From: Leptolyngbya sp. Cla-17
GTDB lineage: Bacteria > Cyanobacteriota > Cyanobacteriia > Leptolyngbyales > Leptolyngbyaceae
Direction of reading: 5' to 3'
NCBI RefSeq assembly: GCF_016807185.1
Contig: NZ_JAEVYN010000002.1
Coordinates: forward strand, 413,183 to 477,182
Length of the DNA stretch: 64,000 bases
Below, one piece after another: positions 8,500 to 16,145 of this stretch. The first letter of the stretch is position 1. The number at the start of each line of letters is the position of its first letter. The position numbers were made by a program, and so were the translations under genes. A model generated the notes under the pieces. The model was not told where the DNA came from, did no database searches, and saw only the letters and a list, made by a program, of their open reading frames with translations.

Positions 8500-8725
8500 G
8501 CTCTTTCTTAATCTCTTGAATAATTAATTGAGGTGCAATACTCAAAGCATCACAGACTTCTAGAAACTCCACTACGTCTAGTCGCCTCTCTCCACTTTCG
8601 TATTTAGATACATACGACTGAGGCTTGCCAAGATGCTGAGCTACCTCAGTTTGAGTTAGTCCCTGTGCTTGCCTAGCATCGATTAAAGCTTTCTGGAAAA
8701 GCTCATAACGTTGTCGCCTTTGCAT
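8486..8725 (-). CDS. Controller (C) protein of the restriction-modification system, XRE family
   Basis: A 79-residue helix-turn-helix protein; the XRE/Cro motif LTQTEVAQHLGKPQSYVSKYESGERRL occupies about residues 23-47. Size, fold and position directly before the endonuclease (14-base overlap) are those of C proteins, which delay nuclease expression until the methylase has acted. The ATG at 8725 is preferred over an upstream GTG at 8833. A -10/-35 promoter with two tandem operators ends only 6 bases before 8725, so the longer form would be read through its own operators. The short spacing suggests a leaderless mRNA, as in several known C genes. Confidence 0.85.
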   Translation of the reverse strand: MQRRQRYELFQKALIDARQAQGLTQTEVAQHLGKPQSYVSKYESGERRLDVVEFLEVCDALSIAPQLIIQEIKKEHGNG

Positions 8726-8731
8726 ACGGAG

Positions 8732-8769
8732 ATTATCTATCCCAAATTGGAATATCCCAAATTCGGATA
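8732..8769 (-). promoter_or_regulatory. Autoregulated C-gene promoter with two tandem operators
   Basis: On the minus strand, TTGGGA (8755-8760) and GATAAT (8732-8737) are separated by 17 bp and sit 6 bases before the ATG. Two imperfect 17-bp palindromes cover and flank the -35: 8753-8769 (TATCC-N7-GGATA, exact arms) and 8738-8754 (TATCC-N7-GAATA), with centres 15 bp apart. This resembles the paired OL/OR C-boxes that give activation then repression in C-protein systems. Confidence 0.75.
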
Positions 8770-8947
8770 AGCTCTCATTACATTCCGAAGTTATGGAAGT
8801 GCCATGAGAAATTAAGATGTCAACACCGCTCACCTAGGCTAAATATCCTAATATGAGCTAGATGTCGAAAGGTTGTTAGAAACAGGCAAGAGTTAAGAAC
8901 GCTTCACTAACTGATATTTTTTAGTTGCTAGTATTCTCGGTTAGTAC

Positions 8948-9853
8948 TTAACTGCTGATTGTTAGTTTCAAAGATTCTAGGGTTTCTTGTAATTCCCGAA
9001 CGTGTCCCCAGCCGACGAAGCCGCTGTAAAGGCAAGTTCCTTCGGAGCAGGCGACAAATACATGGTCAATGCCCCATGGGTTTTTCCAGGTGCGAAGGGT
9101 GGTGCCGTCCTCTAAGGTCAGGAAGAGGGAAGATTGGTTGAAGCCTCGGCGATGTCCGTCGGTCATGCCATCGATCGCTTGCAGTCTGCGAATTAACAGG
9201 ATGGACAGATCGGGTTCCATGGGCTGAGCAATACGATCTTTGGGCAAATCCCAAAACTGGCGAATGGCAGCGGCAACCGCAGGATGGTTCTTCAGTGCGG
9301 AGTGAGTAACCCTGGTAATGCTGACGAATTCTGCGCCAAAAACTTTGGTGGCGGCGATCGGCACGGTGCCATCACTGCCATCATCGACATCTCCCGCAAT
9401 CACCAACATAGGAATTTGGGCCGCGATCGCTTCTGCAAGGGGTCTGCGATTAGCACCCAGATCACGGGCAATTCCCAGCCCCAACTTCATCGGGTCAAGC
9501 GCCCTCGCCAAATCAGCACCGCCCACAGGTGAGCCAACCAGCACAATCGATTCCACTCTTGACCACCATTCAGGATGGCGATCGAGTATTTCTAGCCAGA
9601 TCAAGCCACCTAACGAGTGACCTACAATTCGCATTGGCAGATCGGGGGATTGCAATGTGGTGTTGATGACCAACTGTTCTACTGCCTGAATCAATGGCTC
9701 AATTCGCAACCAGGTTTTGATAAATCCCAGGCTGGGCGCAACAATCAGCGCTTCTGAAGTTGCCAGGGTTTGAGCCAGCGATCGCATCGCGCGGCAATCA
9801 TCTGCCCAACCATGCTGTGCGTAAAGTACAAATTCTGGAGCAGTTACAGGCAT
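8948..9853 (-). CDS. Alpha/beta hydrolase, cyanobacterial esterase/lipase-like
   Basis: A 301-residue protein whose first 200 residues form an alpha/beta hydrolase. The oxyanion strand YAQHGWADD is followed by the nucleophile elbow GHSLGG, a probable acid in IAGDVDDGSDGTVP and the catalytic histidine in TRVTHSAL. The last 90 residues (FLTLEDGTTLRTWKNPWGIDHVFVAC) form a small extra domain I do not recognise. No signal peptide is seen, so it is probably cytosolic. Substrate unknown. It is not obviously tied to the restriction system, whose controller gene reads on the same strand upstream. Confidence 0.75.
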   Translation of the reverse strand: MPVTAPEFVLYAQHGWADDCRAMRSLAQTLATSEALIVAPSLGFIKTWLRIEPLIQAVEQLVINTTLQSPDLPMRIVGHSLGGLIWLEILDRHPEWWSRVESIVLVGSPVGGADLARALDPMKLGLGIARDLGANRRPLAEAIAAQIPMLVIAGDVDDGSDGTVPIAATKVFGAEFVSITRVTHSALKNHPAVAAAIRQFWDLPKDRIAQPMEPDLSILLIRRLQAIDGMTDGHRRGFNQSSLFLTLEDGTTLRTWKNPWGIDHVFVACSEGTCLYSGFVGWGHVRELQETLESLKLTISS

Positions 9854-10068
9854 CGGTTTATTGAAGTATCACAAGTTTGATTGTGTCGGCGATCGCGCCC
9901 AACTATCAATTTACTGTAACACTCGTTTAAATGGGCAGAAAATTCATTCGAAGTGCGAAGTACAAATGATGGCTGTTCGCTATCTTTAAAACGCTTTCAC
10001 TAACATGCGCCTCCTTGACTCCATTGCTTCATCTACTTATCTATCCATCACTCTTGAGCATCTATCGC

Positions 10069-10797
10069 TCAATTTAGCCGCTGGACTTCTTGATGGACGC
10101 TGATGCCAATTTGCAGCGCCTCATTCAAGAACTGTCCATATTCATCAGCTTGATGCTTCACTTCCAGGCTCCTCACTAGAGACAGATTCGTTTCAATGCT
10201 GGTGAGTAAATCTTGCTGGCGAGCGAGTAAACCCCGATTTTCTCGCAGGATTTTTTCAGTTGTCAACCCAGCAATTAGGCTATCTCGTGTGAGATGAATG
10301 GCTTCCAAAATCTCAGATCGATTTTGCAAAGCGGAGTTCAGATTTCTTTCAATGTTGACCGTTTCTAGCCGATCTAAGACCGCGATCGCATTCAGCACAT
10401 CTTCATATCGATCCACCTCATCAAGCAAGCGCATCAGACTTCGCAGATGTTTTCCTCGCCACTTCATATACATATTCCAGGCAAGCAGCAAAGCGATCGC
10501 AATGCTAGAAGCCACAAACACAAATCTCAATATGCTGGAAACATCGGCAATGCCGTTCGCGCCGCCTGTCAAAAATAAACTTAGCGGCAACGTGAATATG
10601 ACAATCAGTAGAAATACAACAGCTTCTGTTAGACACAGTGCAATCAGTTTTTTGGGATTTTGCAAAGCAGAAATGCGATAGGTGCCGCCAAACACACCGC
10701 CGATAAAAATATCGCCCACATCGCACCCGGTTAGCCGCTCCAATTCGCGATCGCTAATCTTCAAATCTGCTAAATCTGACCTCATCTCATTCCCCAT
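10069..10797 (-). CDS. Two-span membrane protein with C-terminal helical domain
   Basis: A 242-residue protein of unknown function. Two hydrophobic spans (about residues 52-78 and 88-108: LTEAVVFLLIVIFTLPLSLF and FVFVASSIAIALLLAW) form a hairpin. The C-terminal 130 residues are charged and helical, possibly coiled coil. The N-terminal segment LKISDRELERLTGCDVGDIFIGGVFGG lies before the membrane. It follows the neighbouring membrane-protein gene after 32 bases on the same strand, so the two are probably one operon and may form a complex. An alternative start is the ATG at 10785. Confidence 0.65.
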   Translation of the reverse strand: MGNEMRSDLADLKISDRELERLTGCDVGDIFIGGVFGGTYRISALQNPKKLIALCLTEAVVFLLIVIFTLPLSLFLTGGANGIADVSSILRFVFVASSIAIALLLAWNMYMKWRGKHLRSLMRLLDEVDRYEDVLNAIAVLDRLETVNIERNLNSALQNRSEILEAIHLTRDSLIAGLTTEKILRENRGLLARQQDLLTSIETNLSLVRSLEVKHQADEYGQFLNEALQIGISVHQEVQRLN

Positions 10798-10829
10798 AGC
10801 TCCTATTATCTCGCTCCTGACTTACAGCG

Positions 10830-11495
10830 TTAAGTCAACAAATTGAGCAGTGCAGTCCACACGCCGCTAAAGAAGCTGCCTTCCCGTGGGCGAAATAGCT
10901 CAAACTGACCAGGAGAGCCAAAGAACGGGCGTAGAGTCCAGCCAAGCTGAGTGCCAACAAAACCATATAAGCACAGCCAAAATCGGAGGATGCTAGTTCG
11001 CACTTTTGCTCCGTCACCGTCTGCGATCGGCTTCATTACTTGGTATAGGAAAGAAATTCCTAAAATTCCAGTTAAGGAGAAGATCACTACATTCATTAGC
11101 AAGAAGAAACTGTAATCATTAACAGTGATTAAAAAGAATAAAGTGACTGGCGCAAAAGCACACAGTAACACTGCAATTACACACACAGCCGTTAACAAGT
11201 AAGTGAAGTGTTGAGCAATGGTTTTCTTGGAACCAAACAGCGCATTAAAGATATAGAGAGTAGGCAAACAGACTAACAGCGTAATCAGATAAAGAGCAGG
11301 AAGCTTAATCGCAGAAGCCAACGCCTGAAGCGGGCTATGGAACATGCCAATGATGGCTCCATAAATCGCAAAAAAGCAAAAGCTAGAAATCATTAAGGCA
11401 GAGATTTTGCTCTTAAGTTTGACTCCCTCATGAATCTCTTCTAAAAAATCTTGGCGATCGCGTAGTAACGAAACAACGGTTGAGAAGTAATTCAT
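10830..11495 (-). CDS. Multi-span membrane protein, Yip1-like
   Basis: A 221-residue protein with about five hydrophobic segments (ALMISSFCFFAIYGAIIG, LPALYLITLLVCLPTLYIF, LLTAVCVIAVLLCAFAPVTLFF, FLLMNVVIFSLTGILG and a weaker C-terminal one). The cytoplasmic start, NYFSTVVSLLRDRQDFLEEI, is charged. The layout resembles Yip1-domain proteins and a cyanobacterial family that carries the doubtful automated label of actin-binding WH2 protein; I see no convincing WH2 motif. It is the first gene of a two-gene unit with the gene at 10069-10797. Function unknown. Confidence 0.65.
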   Translation of the reverse strand: MNYFSTVVSLLRDRQDFLEEIHEGVKLKSKISALMISSFCFFAIYGAIIGMFHSPLQALASAIKLPALYLITLLVCLPTLYIFNALFGSKKTIAQHFTYLLTAVCVIAVLLCAFAPVTLFFLITVNDYSFFLLMNVVIFSLTGILGISFLYQVMKPIADGDGAKVRTSILRFWLCLYGFVGTQLGWTLRPFFGSPGQFELFRPREGSFFSGVWTALLNLLT

Positions 11496-11676
11496 TTGGA
11501 CTCTCCTTCACAAAAATCAGTCAGTAGAGATGATGCTGTAACTGGCTTGCAGGTTTCAGAAAATACAGCCCAAATTTGAATCATTTCGGAAGTTCATACA
11601 AGCTTTACCGGAGAAATTTGGTATCTGCAATAAAAACTGCATGATATAAGGCTTTTATCCAAATAAAGTAGCTATT

Positions 11677-12462
11677 TCAGCCTTCTTTTTCTGAATCCTG
11701 CGATCGCACTTTTGTTGCCCACTGCATCTGGCTCAAAATTCCACGCAGCATCGTTACATCTTCACTCGATGGCATCGCCCGATTAAACAAACGACGAAAC
11801 TTTTTCATGCGGCTGCTGGCTGTATGCGGTTGCAGATAGCCGATGGTGAGCAGGAGCGATTCGAGGTGCTGGTAGAAGCCTTCGATTTCGTTGATGGGAG
11901 CAGAAGGAAAGTTGGGAGTTGGGAGTATGGGGTTGGGAGTGCAGGGTTGAAAGGTTTTAATTTGCGGGGTGCGAACCGCTTCGTGTAGTTCGTAGCAGCA
12001 AATCCCAACTGCCTGCGCCAAATTAAGAGATGGATAAACAGGATTGGCAGGAATAGTGATAAAGCGATGAGCATAGCTCAATTCATCATTGCTGAGTCCT
12101 CGGTCTTCAGGACCAAAAATAAGAGCAGTACTGTTGGCAAGATCAGTTTCCACAAGCCAAGGGAGCGCGTCACGCAGATGTTCGGGGGTTGCAGCGGCGT
12201 AAGGTCTACCCAGAGTCGCGATCGCGCGGCGGCATCCCACTAATCCTTCTGGCAGAGTTTGCACCACTTGTGCTGCTTCCAATAGCTCCTTCGCATGAAC
12301 TGCCATGTGTTGCGCCTCTTCATCTAAGTGATCGCATTGAGGATTGACCAGTGTGAGATGCAGCAACCCCATATTTTTCATCACCCTCGCCACAGAGCCA
12401 ATATTGCGTGTGCCAGCAGGCTCAACAAGAATAATCCGAACAGCATTTAGGGAAGTAGGCAT
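11677..12462 (-). CDS. trmJ: tRNA (cytidine/uridine-2'-O-)-methyltransferase TrmJ-like
   Basis: A 261-residue SPOUT-family RNA 2'-O-methyltransferase. Motif 1 is ILVEPAGTRNIGSVARVMKNMGL, motif 2 is LIFGPEDRGLSNDEL and motif 3 is IPANPVYPSLNLAQAVGICCYEL, the knotted SAM site. TrmJ modifies position 32 of the tRNA anticodon loop. The ATG at 12462 is chosen because the family begins at VRIILVEP; upstream codons to 12543 are unrelated sequence. Between the catalytic domain and the C-terminal helical tail is a Pro/Thr/Asn-rich insert encoded by a pyrimidine-rich quasi-repeat. Confidence 0.85.
   Translation of the reverse strand: MPTSLNAVRIILVEPAGTRNIGSVARVMKNMGLLHLTLVNPQCDHLDEEAQHMAVHAKELLEAAQVVQTLPEGLVGCRRAIATLGRPYAAATPEHLRDALPWLVETDLANSTALIFGPEDRGLSNDELSYAHRFITIPANPVYPSLNLAQAVGICCYELHEAVRTPQIKTFQPCTPNPILPTPNFPSAPINEIEGFYQHLESLLLTIGYLQPHTASSRMKKFRRLFNRAMPSSEDVTMLRGILSQMQWATKVRSQDSEKEG
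11905..11950 (-). repeat. In-frame low-complexity insert in trmJ
   Basis: On the coding strand this is a run of CTCCCAAC-like units (GGGAGTTGGGAGT on the plus strand), encoding a Pro/Asn/Thr linker. It belongs to the same quasi-repeat class seen inside pncB, cobB, cobL, the carboxylase gene and mutL. Confidence 0.6.
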
Positions 12463-12664
12463 GAAGGGGGAATAGCGAATGGCGAGGAGAAGTGCGGGGG
12501 CAGAAGACGGCAATTTATCAAACCAAATTGACAAACCACCCAAAGGGGTAGAGTGATCAAAGCATGAATGCTAACTTAGTGTTCCTGTTCTAAACTGACG
12601 CTTAGCGCATTTCATTCTCAAGTCTAAGCATTTTTCTCAACTTAAAACTCAAAACTTATAACCC

Positions 12665-12829
12665 ATGCCACGCGGTGTTTCTAAATCGAATTTACCCACA
12701 AAGATCTGTCCGGTATGCCAGCGTCCTTTTACTTGGCGTAAAAAGTGGGAAGATTGCTGGGATGAAGTAAAGTATTGCTCCGATCGCTGTCGTAAGCGGC
12801 GATCAGAAGCAAGCACAAATGACGAATGA
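12665..12829 (+). CDS. DUF2256 small zinc-finger-like protein
   Basis: A 54-residue protein. Four cysteines are arranged as CPVCQRPFTWRKKW and YCSDRCRKRR, i.e. CxxC then CxxxC, with a conserved WRKKWEDCWDEVKYCSDRCR core. This is the DUF2256 family signature, often found beside cryptochrome/photolyase-related genes and otherwise uncharacterised. It probably binds one zinc ion; basic flanks suggest nucleic-acid contact, which is inference. It ends 19 bases before the isoaspartyl peptidase start and may share its transcript. Confidence 0.85.
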   Translation: MPRGVSKSNLPTKICPVCQRPFTWRKKWEDCWDEVKYCSDRCRKRRSEASTNDE

Positions 12830-12848
12830 CGATTAGGAGATTGAAGGC

Positions 12849-13811
12849 ATGTCTGTTGAGCGGGTGCAACCGAAGATTATTATTCACGGGGGAGCGGGCA
12901 GTTCGCTGAAAGGAAAGGGCGGGGTAGAGTTAGTCCGGAGATCGCTGCATGCGGTGCTAGAGGACGTGTATCCGATGCTGGCGGCAGGAGCTTCTGCGGT
13001 AGATGCCGTGGTGCGGGGCTGTCAGCTATTGGAAGATGATGCTTGTTTTAATGCGGGTACTGGCTCGGTGCTGCAATCGGATGGGCAAATTCGCATGAGT
13101 GCGGCGCTGATGGATGGTACAGCACAGCGGTTTAGCGGGGTGATTAATGTGTCGCGGGTGCAGCATCCCATTGAGCTGGCATTGAAATTACAAGAGTCAA
13201 GCGATCGCGTCCTTTCTGATCATGGCGCACTCGAATTTCTGCGAGAGATCGGCTTGCCATCCTATGACCCAACGACCGAAATTCGCCTACAGGAATGGAT
13301 GCAAGAACGGGCAGGCAACTTTTCTAGAGAGATGGCAGGGGTCGTCGCCGAAAAAGAATTGGTGGATAGCGAAGCCGGACGAGGCACGATTGGCGTAGTG
13401 GTATTAGATAGGGAAGGGCGCGTAGCCGCAGGCACCTCCACAGGCGGCAAAGGGTTTGAACGAATTGGTCGAGTCAGCGATTCCGCTATGCCTGCTGGCA
13501 ACTATGCTACGGCTCAAGCGGGAATTAGCTGTACCGGCATTGGCGAAGACATTATCAATGAGTGTTTGGCAGCAAAGATTGTGGTGCGGGTGGCAGATGG
13601 CATGACCTTGCACCAAGCTTTCGATCGCTCCTTCACCGAAGCGCATAAAAATCGGTGCGATTTGGGCGCGATCGGTCTGGATGCAACGGGCGCGATCGCT
13701 TGGGGTAAAACCAGCGAAGTGCTGCTGGCGGCATACCACACAGGCGATGCGATCAACGATACCCTGGAATGGTTAGGTGCCGATCGGGTCGGCAGCATTG
13801 GGATGTATTAG
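12849..13811 (+). CDS. iaaA: Isoaspartyl peptidase / plant-type L-asparaginase
   Basis: A 320-residue Ntn-hydrolase precursor. IIIHGGAGSS near the N terminus, CFNAGTGSVLQSDGQ and the autocleavage site GRGTIGVVVLD (nucleophile T180, against T179 in the E. coli enzyme) are diagnostic, as is STGGKGFERIGRVSDSAMPAGNYA. Self-cleavage before T180 would give the alpha and beta subunits. The enzyme degrades isoaspartyl dipeptides from damaged proteins and from cyanophycin breakdown (beta-Asp-Arg), a cyanobacterial nitrogen store. No cyanophycin genes are adjacent. Confidence 0.93.
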   Translation: MSVERVQPKIIIHGGAGSSLKGKGGVELVRRSLHAVLEDVYPMLAAGASAVDAVVRGCQLLEDDACFNAGTGSVLQSDGQIRMSAALMDGTAQRFSGVINVSRVQHPIELALKLQESSDRVLSDHGALEFLREIGLPSYDPTTEIRLQEWMQERAGNFSREMAGVVAEKELVDSEAGRGTIGVVVLDREGRVAAGTSTGGKGFERIGRVSDSAMPAGNYATAQAGISCTGIGEDIINECLAAKIVVRVADGMTLHQAFDRSFTEAHKNRCDLGAIGLDATGAIAWGKTSEVLLAAYHTGDAINDTLEWLGADRVGSIGMY

Positions 13812-13896
13812 TTCTGAGCGATCGCTCCAGATTCACCAAGCAACGGCATCCATAACTAAGTCCAATCCATCCTAAAGCTTTGGGAATTAAAGTGCC

Positions 13897-14478
13897 ATGA
13901 TTGCCCAGACCGAGAGAAGAATTTATACCGCTGAAGAGTATCTAGAACTGGAGCTTGCGGCTGGAACGCGCAGCGAATATCGCGATGGAGACATCATTCC
14001 GATGACTGGCGGCACCCCCAACCACAACGACATTTCTGGGAATCTCTACATCCTGCTTAAATCTGCTCTCAAGGGAAAAGATTATCGAATTTTCTATGCA
14101 GACCAACGGCTCTGGATTCCAGCAGTCAATCTCTATACTTATCCTGATGTAATGGTGGTGCCCAAGCCGCTGGAGCTTCAAACTGGACGCAAAGATACGG
14201 TCGTGAATCCTTGCTTCATTGCTGAAGTGCTATCCAAATCCACTCAAAACTACGACCGCAGCGAAAAATTTGCCGCCTATCGCACTATTTCCAACTTTCA
14301 GGAATATCTCTTAGTCGATCAACATCGCGTTCACGTTGAGCATCATGTGAAAACTGCTGCCAATCAATGGCTGTTCTCGGAATACGATGACCCAAACGTC
14401 GTGTTGTCTTTCAGCGCTTTTGAGTGTCAAGTTCAAATCGTAGACTTATACGAAGCGATCGAGTTCACTAGCGCTTAG
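13897..14478 (+). CDS. Uma2 family endonuclease (DUF820)
   Basis: A 193-residue PD-(D/E)XK-fold protein with IYTAEEYLELELAAGTRSEYRDG, the acid in YPDVMVV, the FIAEVLSKST strand and the later EKFAAYRTISNFQEYLLVDQ. This is the common subgroup with an intact Y/PD-VEVLS-type core. It starts 85 bases after iaaA and stops 23 bases before the DNA ligase. Unlike the Uma2 gene at 6021-6581 it shows no duplicated flanks. Function of the family is not established. Confidence 0.88.
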   Translation: MIAQTERRIYTAEEYLELELAAGTRSEYRDGDIIPMTGGTPNHNDISGNLYILLKSALKGKDYRIFYADQRLWIPAVNLYTYPDVMVVPKPLELQTGRKDTVVNPCFIAEVLSKSTQNYDRSEKFAAYRTISNFQEYLLVDQHRVHVEHHVKTAANQWLFSEYDDPNVVLSFSAFECQVQIVDLYEAIEFTSA

Positions 14479-14501
14479 GGTTTCATCAATAGCAGGGAAA
14501 T

Positions 14502-16106
14502 ATGAAGCGGTTTACGCAGTTGTTTCAGCAAGTGGATGCCACCACTTCAACGAATGAAAAGATTCGGGCCTTGCAAGCCTATTTTCAGGCGGAAGAAGCT
14601 CGAAATGCGGTGTGGGCGCTGTATTTGCTGTTGGGCAAAACTCGTAAGCGGCTAATCACTTCGCGATCGCTGCGCGATATTTTCCTCCAAATCTCTGATA
14701 TTCCCGAATGGTTGTTTGAAGACTGCTACGCTCAAGTCGGCGACACAGCTGAAGTCATCGCCCTGTTGCTGCCCTCTACACTCGATCCCCCAGTTGCCAG
14801 CCCCCATTTTCCCCTACACCACTGGATGGAGGTCATCATTCCCCAGATCAAATCTGTGGAGTCGGAGTCAGCCTTGAAAGACCTAGTGATTTCCTGGTGG
14901 TCTTCCCTCAACTCCGTGGAAGTGTTTGTGTTGAATAAGGTGCTGACGGGAGCCTTTCGGGTTGGGGTATCCACCAAGCTGGTGATTAAAGGATTGGCGG
15001 CAGCATCGGGCGTGTCGGAAGCCGTATTAGCGCATCGATTAATGGGCGATTTTACACCGTCGATCGCTGCCTACACTCAACTGATGCAACAAGCAGAATC
15101 GGCGCGTGCCCCCAGTCAGCCCTACCCGTTTTTCCTGGCATCCTCGTTGGAAGAAGATAAGTTTGCATTGGAATCGTTGGATCGTTGGCAAGCCGAGTGG
15201 AAGTGGGATGGCATTCGGGCGCAGATTATTCGCCGCAATGAAGAGGTTTTCATTTGGTCGCGGGGCGAAGATTTGATTACTGAGCAGTTTCCCGAACTTG
15301 CCGCAGGCTTTCTGGCGTTGCCCGATGGCTTGGTGTTTGATGGCGAGATTTTGTGCTGGCAGGACGATCGCCCTCTTAGCTTTAACCATTTGCAAAAGCG
15401 GTTGGGCAGAAAGCGGGTGACGCAAAAAATGATGCAGGAAAATCCGGCGCACTTCATTGCCTATGATTTGTTGGAATATGAGGGGCTGGATATTCGCGAT
15501 CGCCCCTTACGCGATCGTCGTTCCTTACTCGTAGCATCCTTACAAACCGTCGATCCTGCCCTGGTTACGCTGTCTGAAACAATGCCTATTGAGTTGCTAG
15601 AAAATCTGCGATCGCTTAGAGAACAAGCCCGCCATCAGGGAGCCGAAGGGTTAATGATCAAAGCCTTGGATAGCCCTTATCTGGTGGGGAGAAAGCGCGG
15701 CTACTGGTGGAAGTATAAAGTTGATCCCATGTCGCTAGATGCGGTGTTGATCTACGCCCAAGCAGGCACTGGCAAACGGGCAAACCTGTTTACTGACTAC
15801 ACTTTTGCCCTGTGGCAAGGGGAAGAACTGGTGCCCTTTGCCAAAGCCTATTCTGGTTTAGATAACAAAGAAATTGACGAGTTAGACAAATGGATTCGCA
15901 AACACACGATTGAAAAGTTTGGACCCGTGCGATCGGTTGAACCTATTCAGGTATTTGAAATTGGCTTTGAAGGAATTTCTCAATCTAAACGGCACAAATC
16001 TGGCATTTCAGTCCGCTTTCCCCGTATCCTGCGCTGGCGCAAAGACAAACCCGCCCAAGAGGCCGACGCGATCGCTGCCGCCATCCAGCTTCTAGAAGTT
16101 CCTTAG
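14502..16106 (+). CDS. ATP-dependent DNA ligase
   Basis: A 534-residue ligase. It has an N-terminal helical DNA-binding domain (to about residue 200), the nucleotidyltransferase domain with adenylated lysine K234 in EWKWDGIR, DGEILCW (motif III), EGLMIKAL (motif IV) and GYWWKYKVDPM (motif V), then an OB-fold C terminus. Bacteria use NAD-dependent LigA for replication, so this enzyme is likely a repair ligase. In many genomes it travels with a DEXH helicase and an exonuclease; neither is in the window, where it instead follows a Uma2 gene by 23 bases. Confidence 0.93.
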   Translation: MKRFTQLFQQVDATTSTNEKIRALQAYFQAEEARNAVWALYLLLGKTRKRLITSRSLRDIFLQISDIPEWLFEDCYAQVGDTAEVIALLLPSTLDPPVASPHFPLHHWMEVIIPQIKSVESESALKDLVISWWSSLNSVEVFVLNKVLTGAFRVGVSTKLVIKGLAAASGVSEAVLAHRLMGDFTPSIAAYTQLMQQAESARAPSQPYPFFLASSLEEDKFALESLDRWQAEWKWDGIRAQIIRRNEEVFIWSRGEDLITEQFPELAAGFLALPDGLVFDGEILCWQDDRPLSFNHLQKRLGRKRVTQKMMQENPAHFIAYDLLEYEGLDIRDRPLRDRRSLLVASLQTVDPALVTLSETMPIELLENLRSLREQARHQGAEGLMIKALDSPYLVGRKRGYWWKYKVDPMSLDAVLIYAQAGTGKRANLFTDYTFALWQGEELVPFAKAYSGLDNKEIDELDKWIRKHTIEKFGPVRSVEPIQVFEIGFEGISQSKRHKSGISVRFPRILRWRKDKPAQEADAIAAAIQLLEVP

Positions 16107-16145
16107 CTTCTATTAGTCATCGCCATAACACTCGCTAAACAGGGA

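Noticed and set aside
8726..8833. Longer form of the controller protein from GTG 8833
   Set aside because: It would place the promoter and both operators inside the coding sequence, the extra 36 residues look non-conserved, and C proteins are normally about 80 residues.
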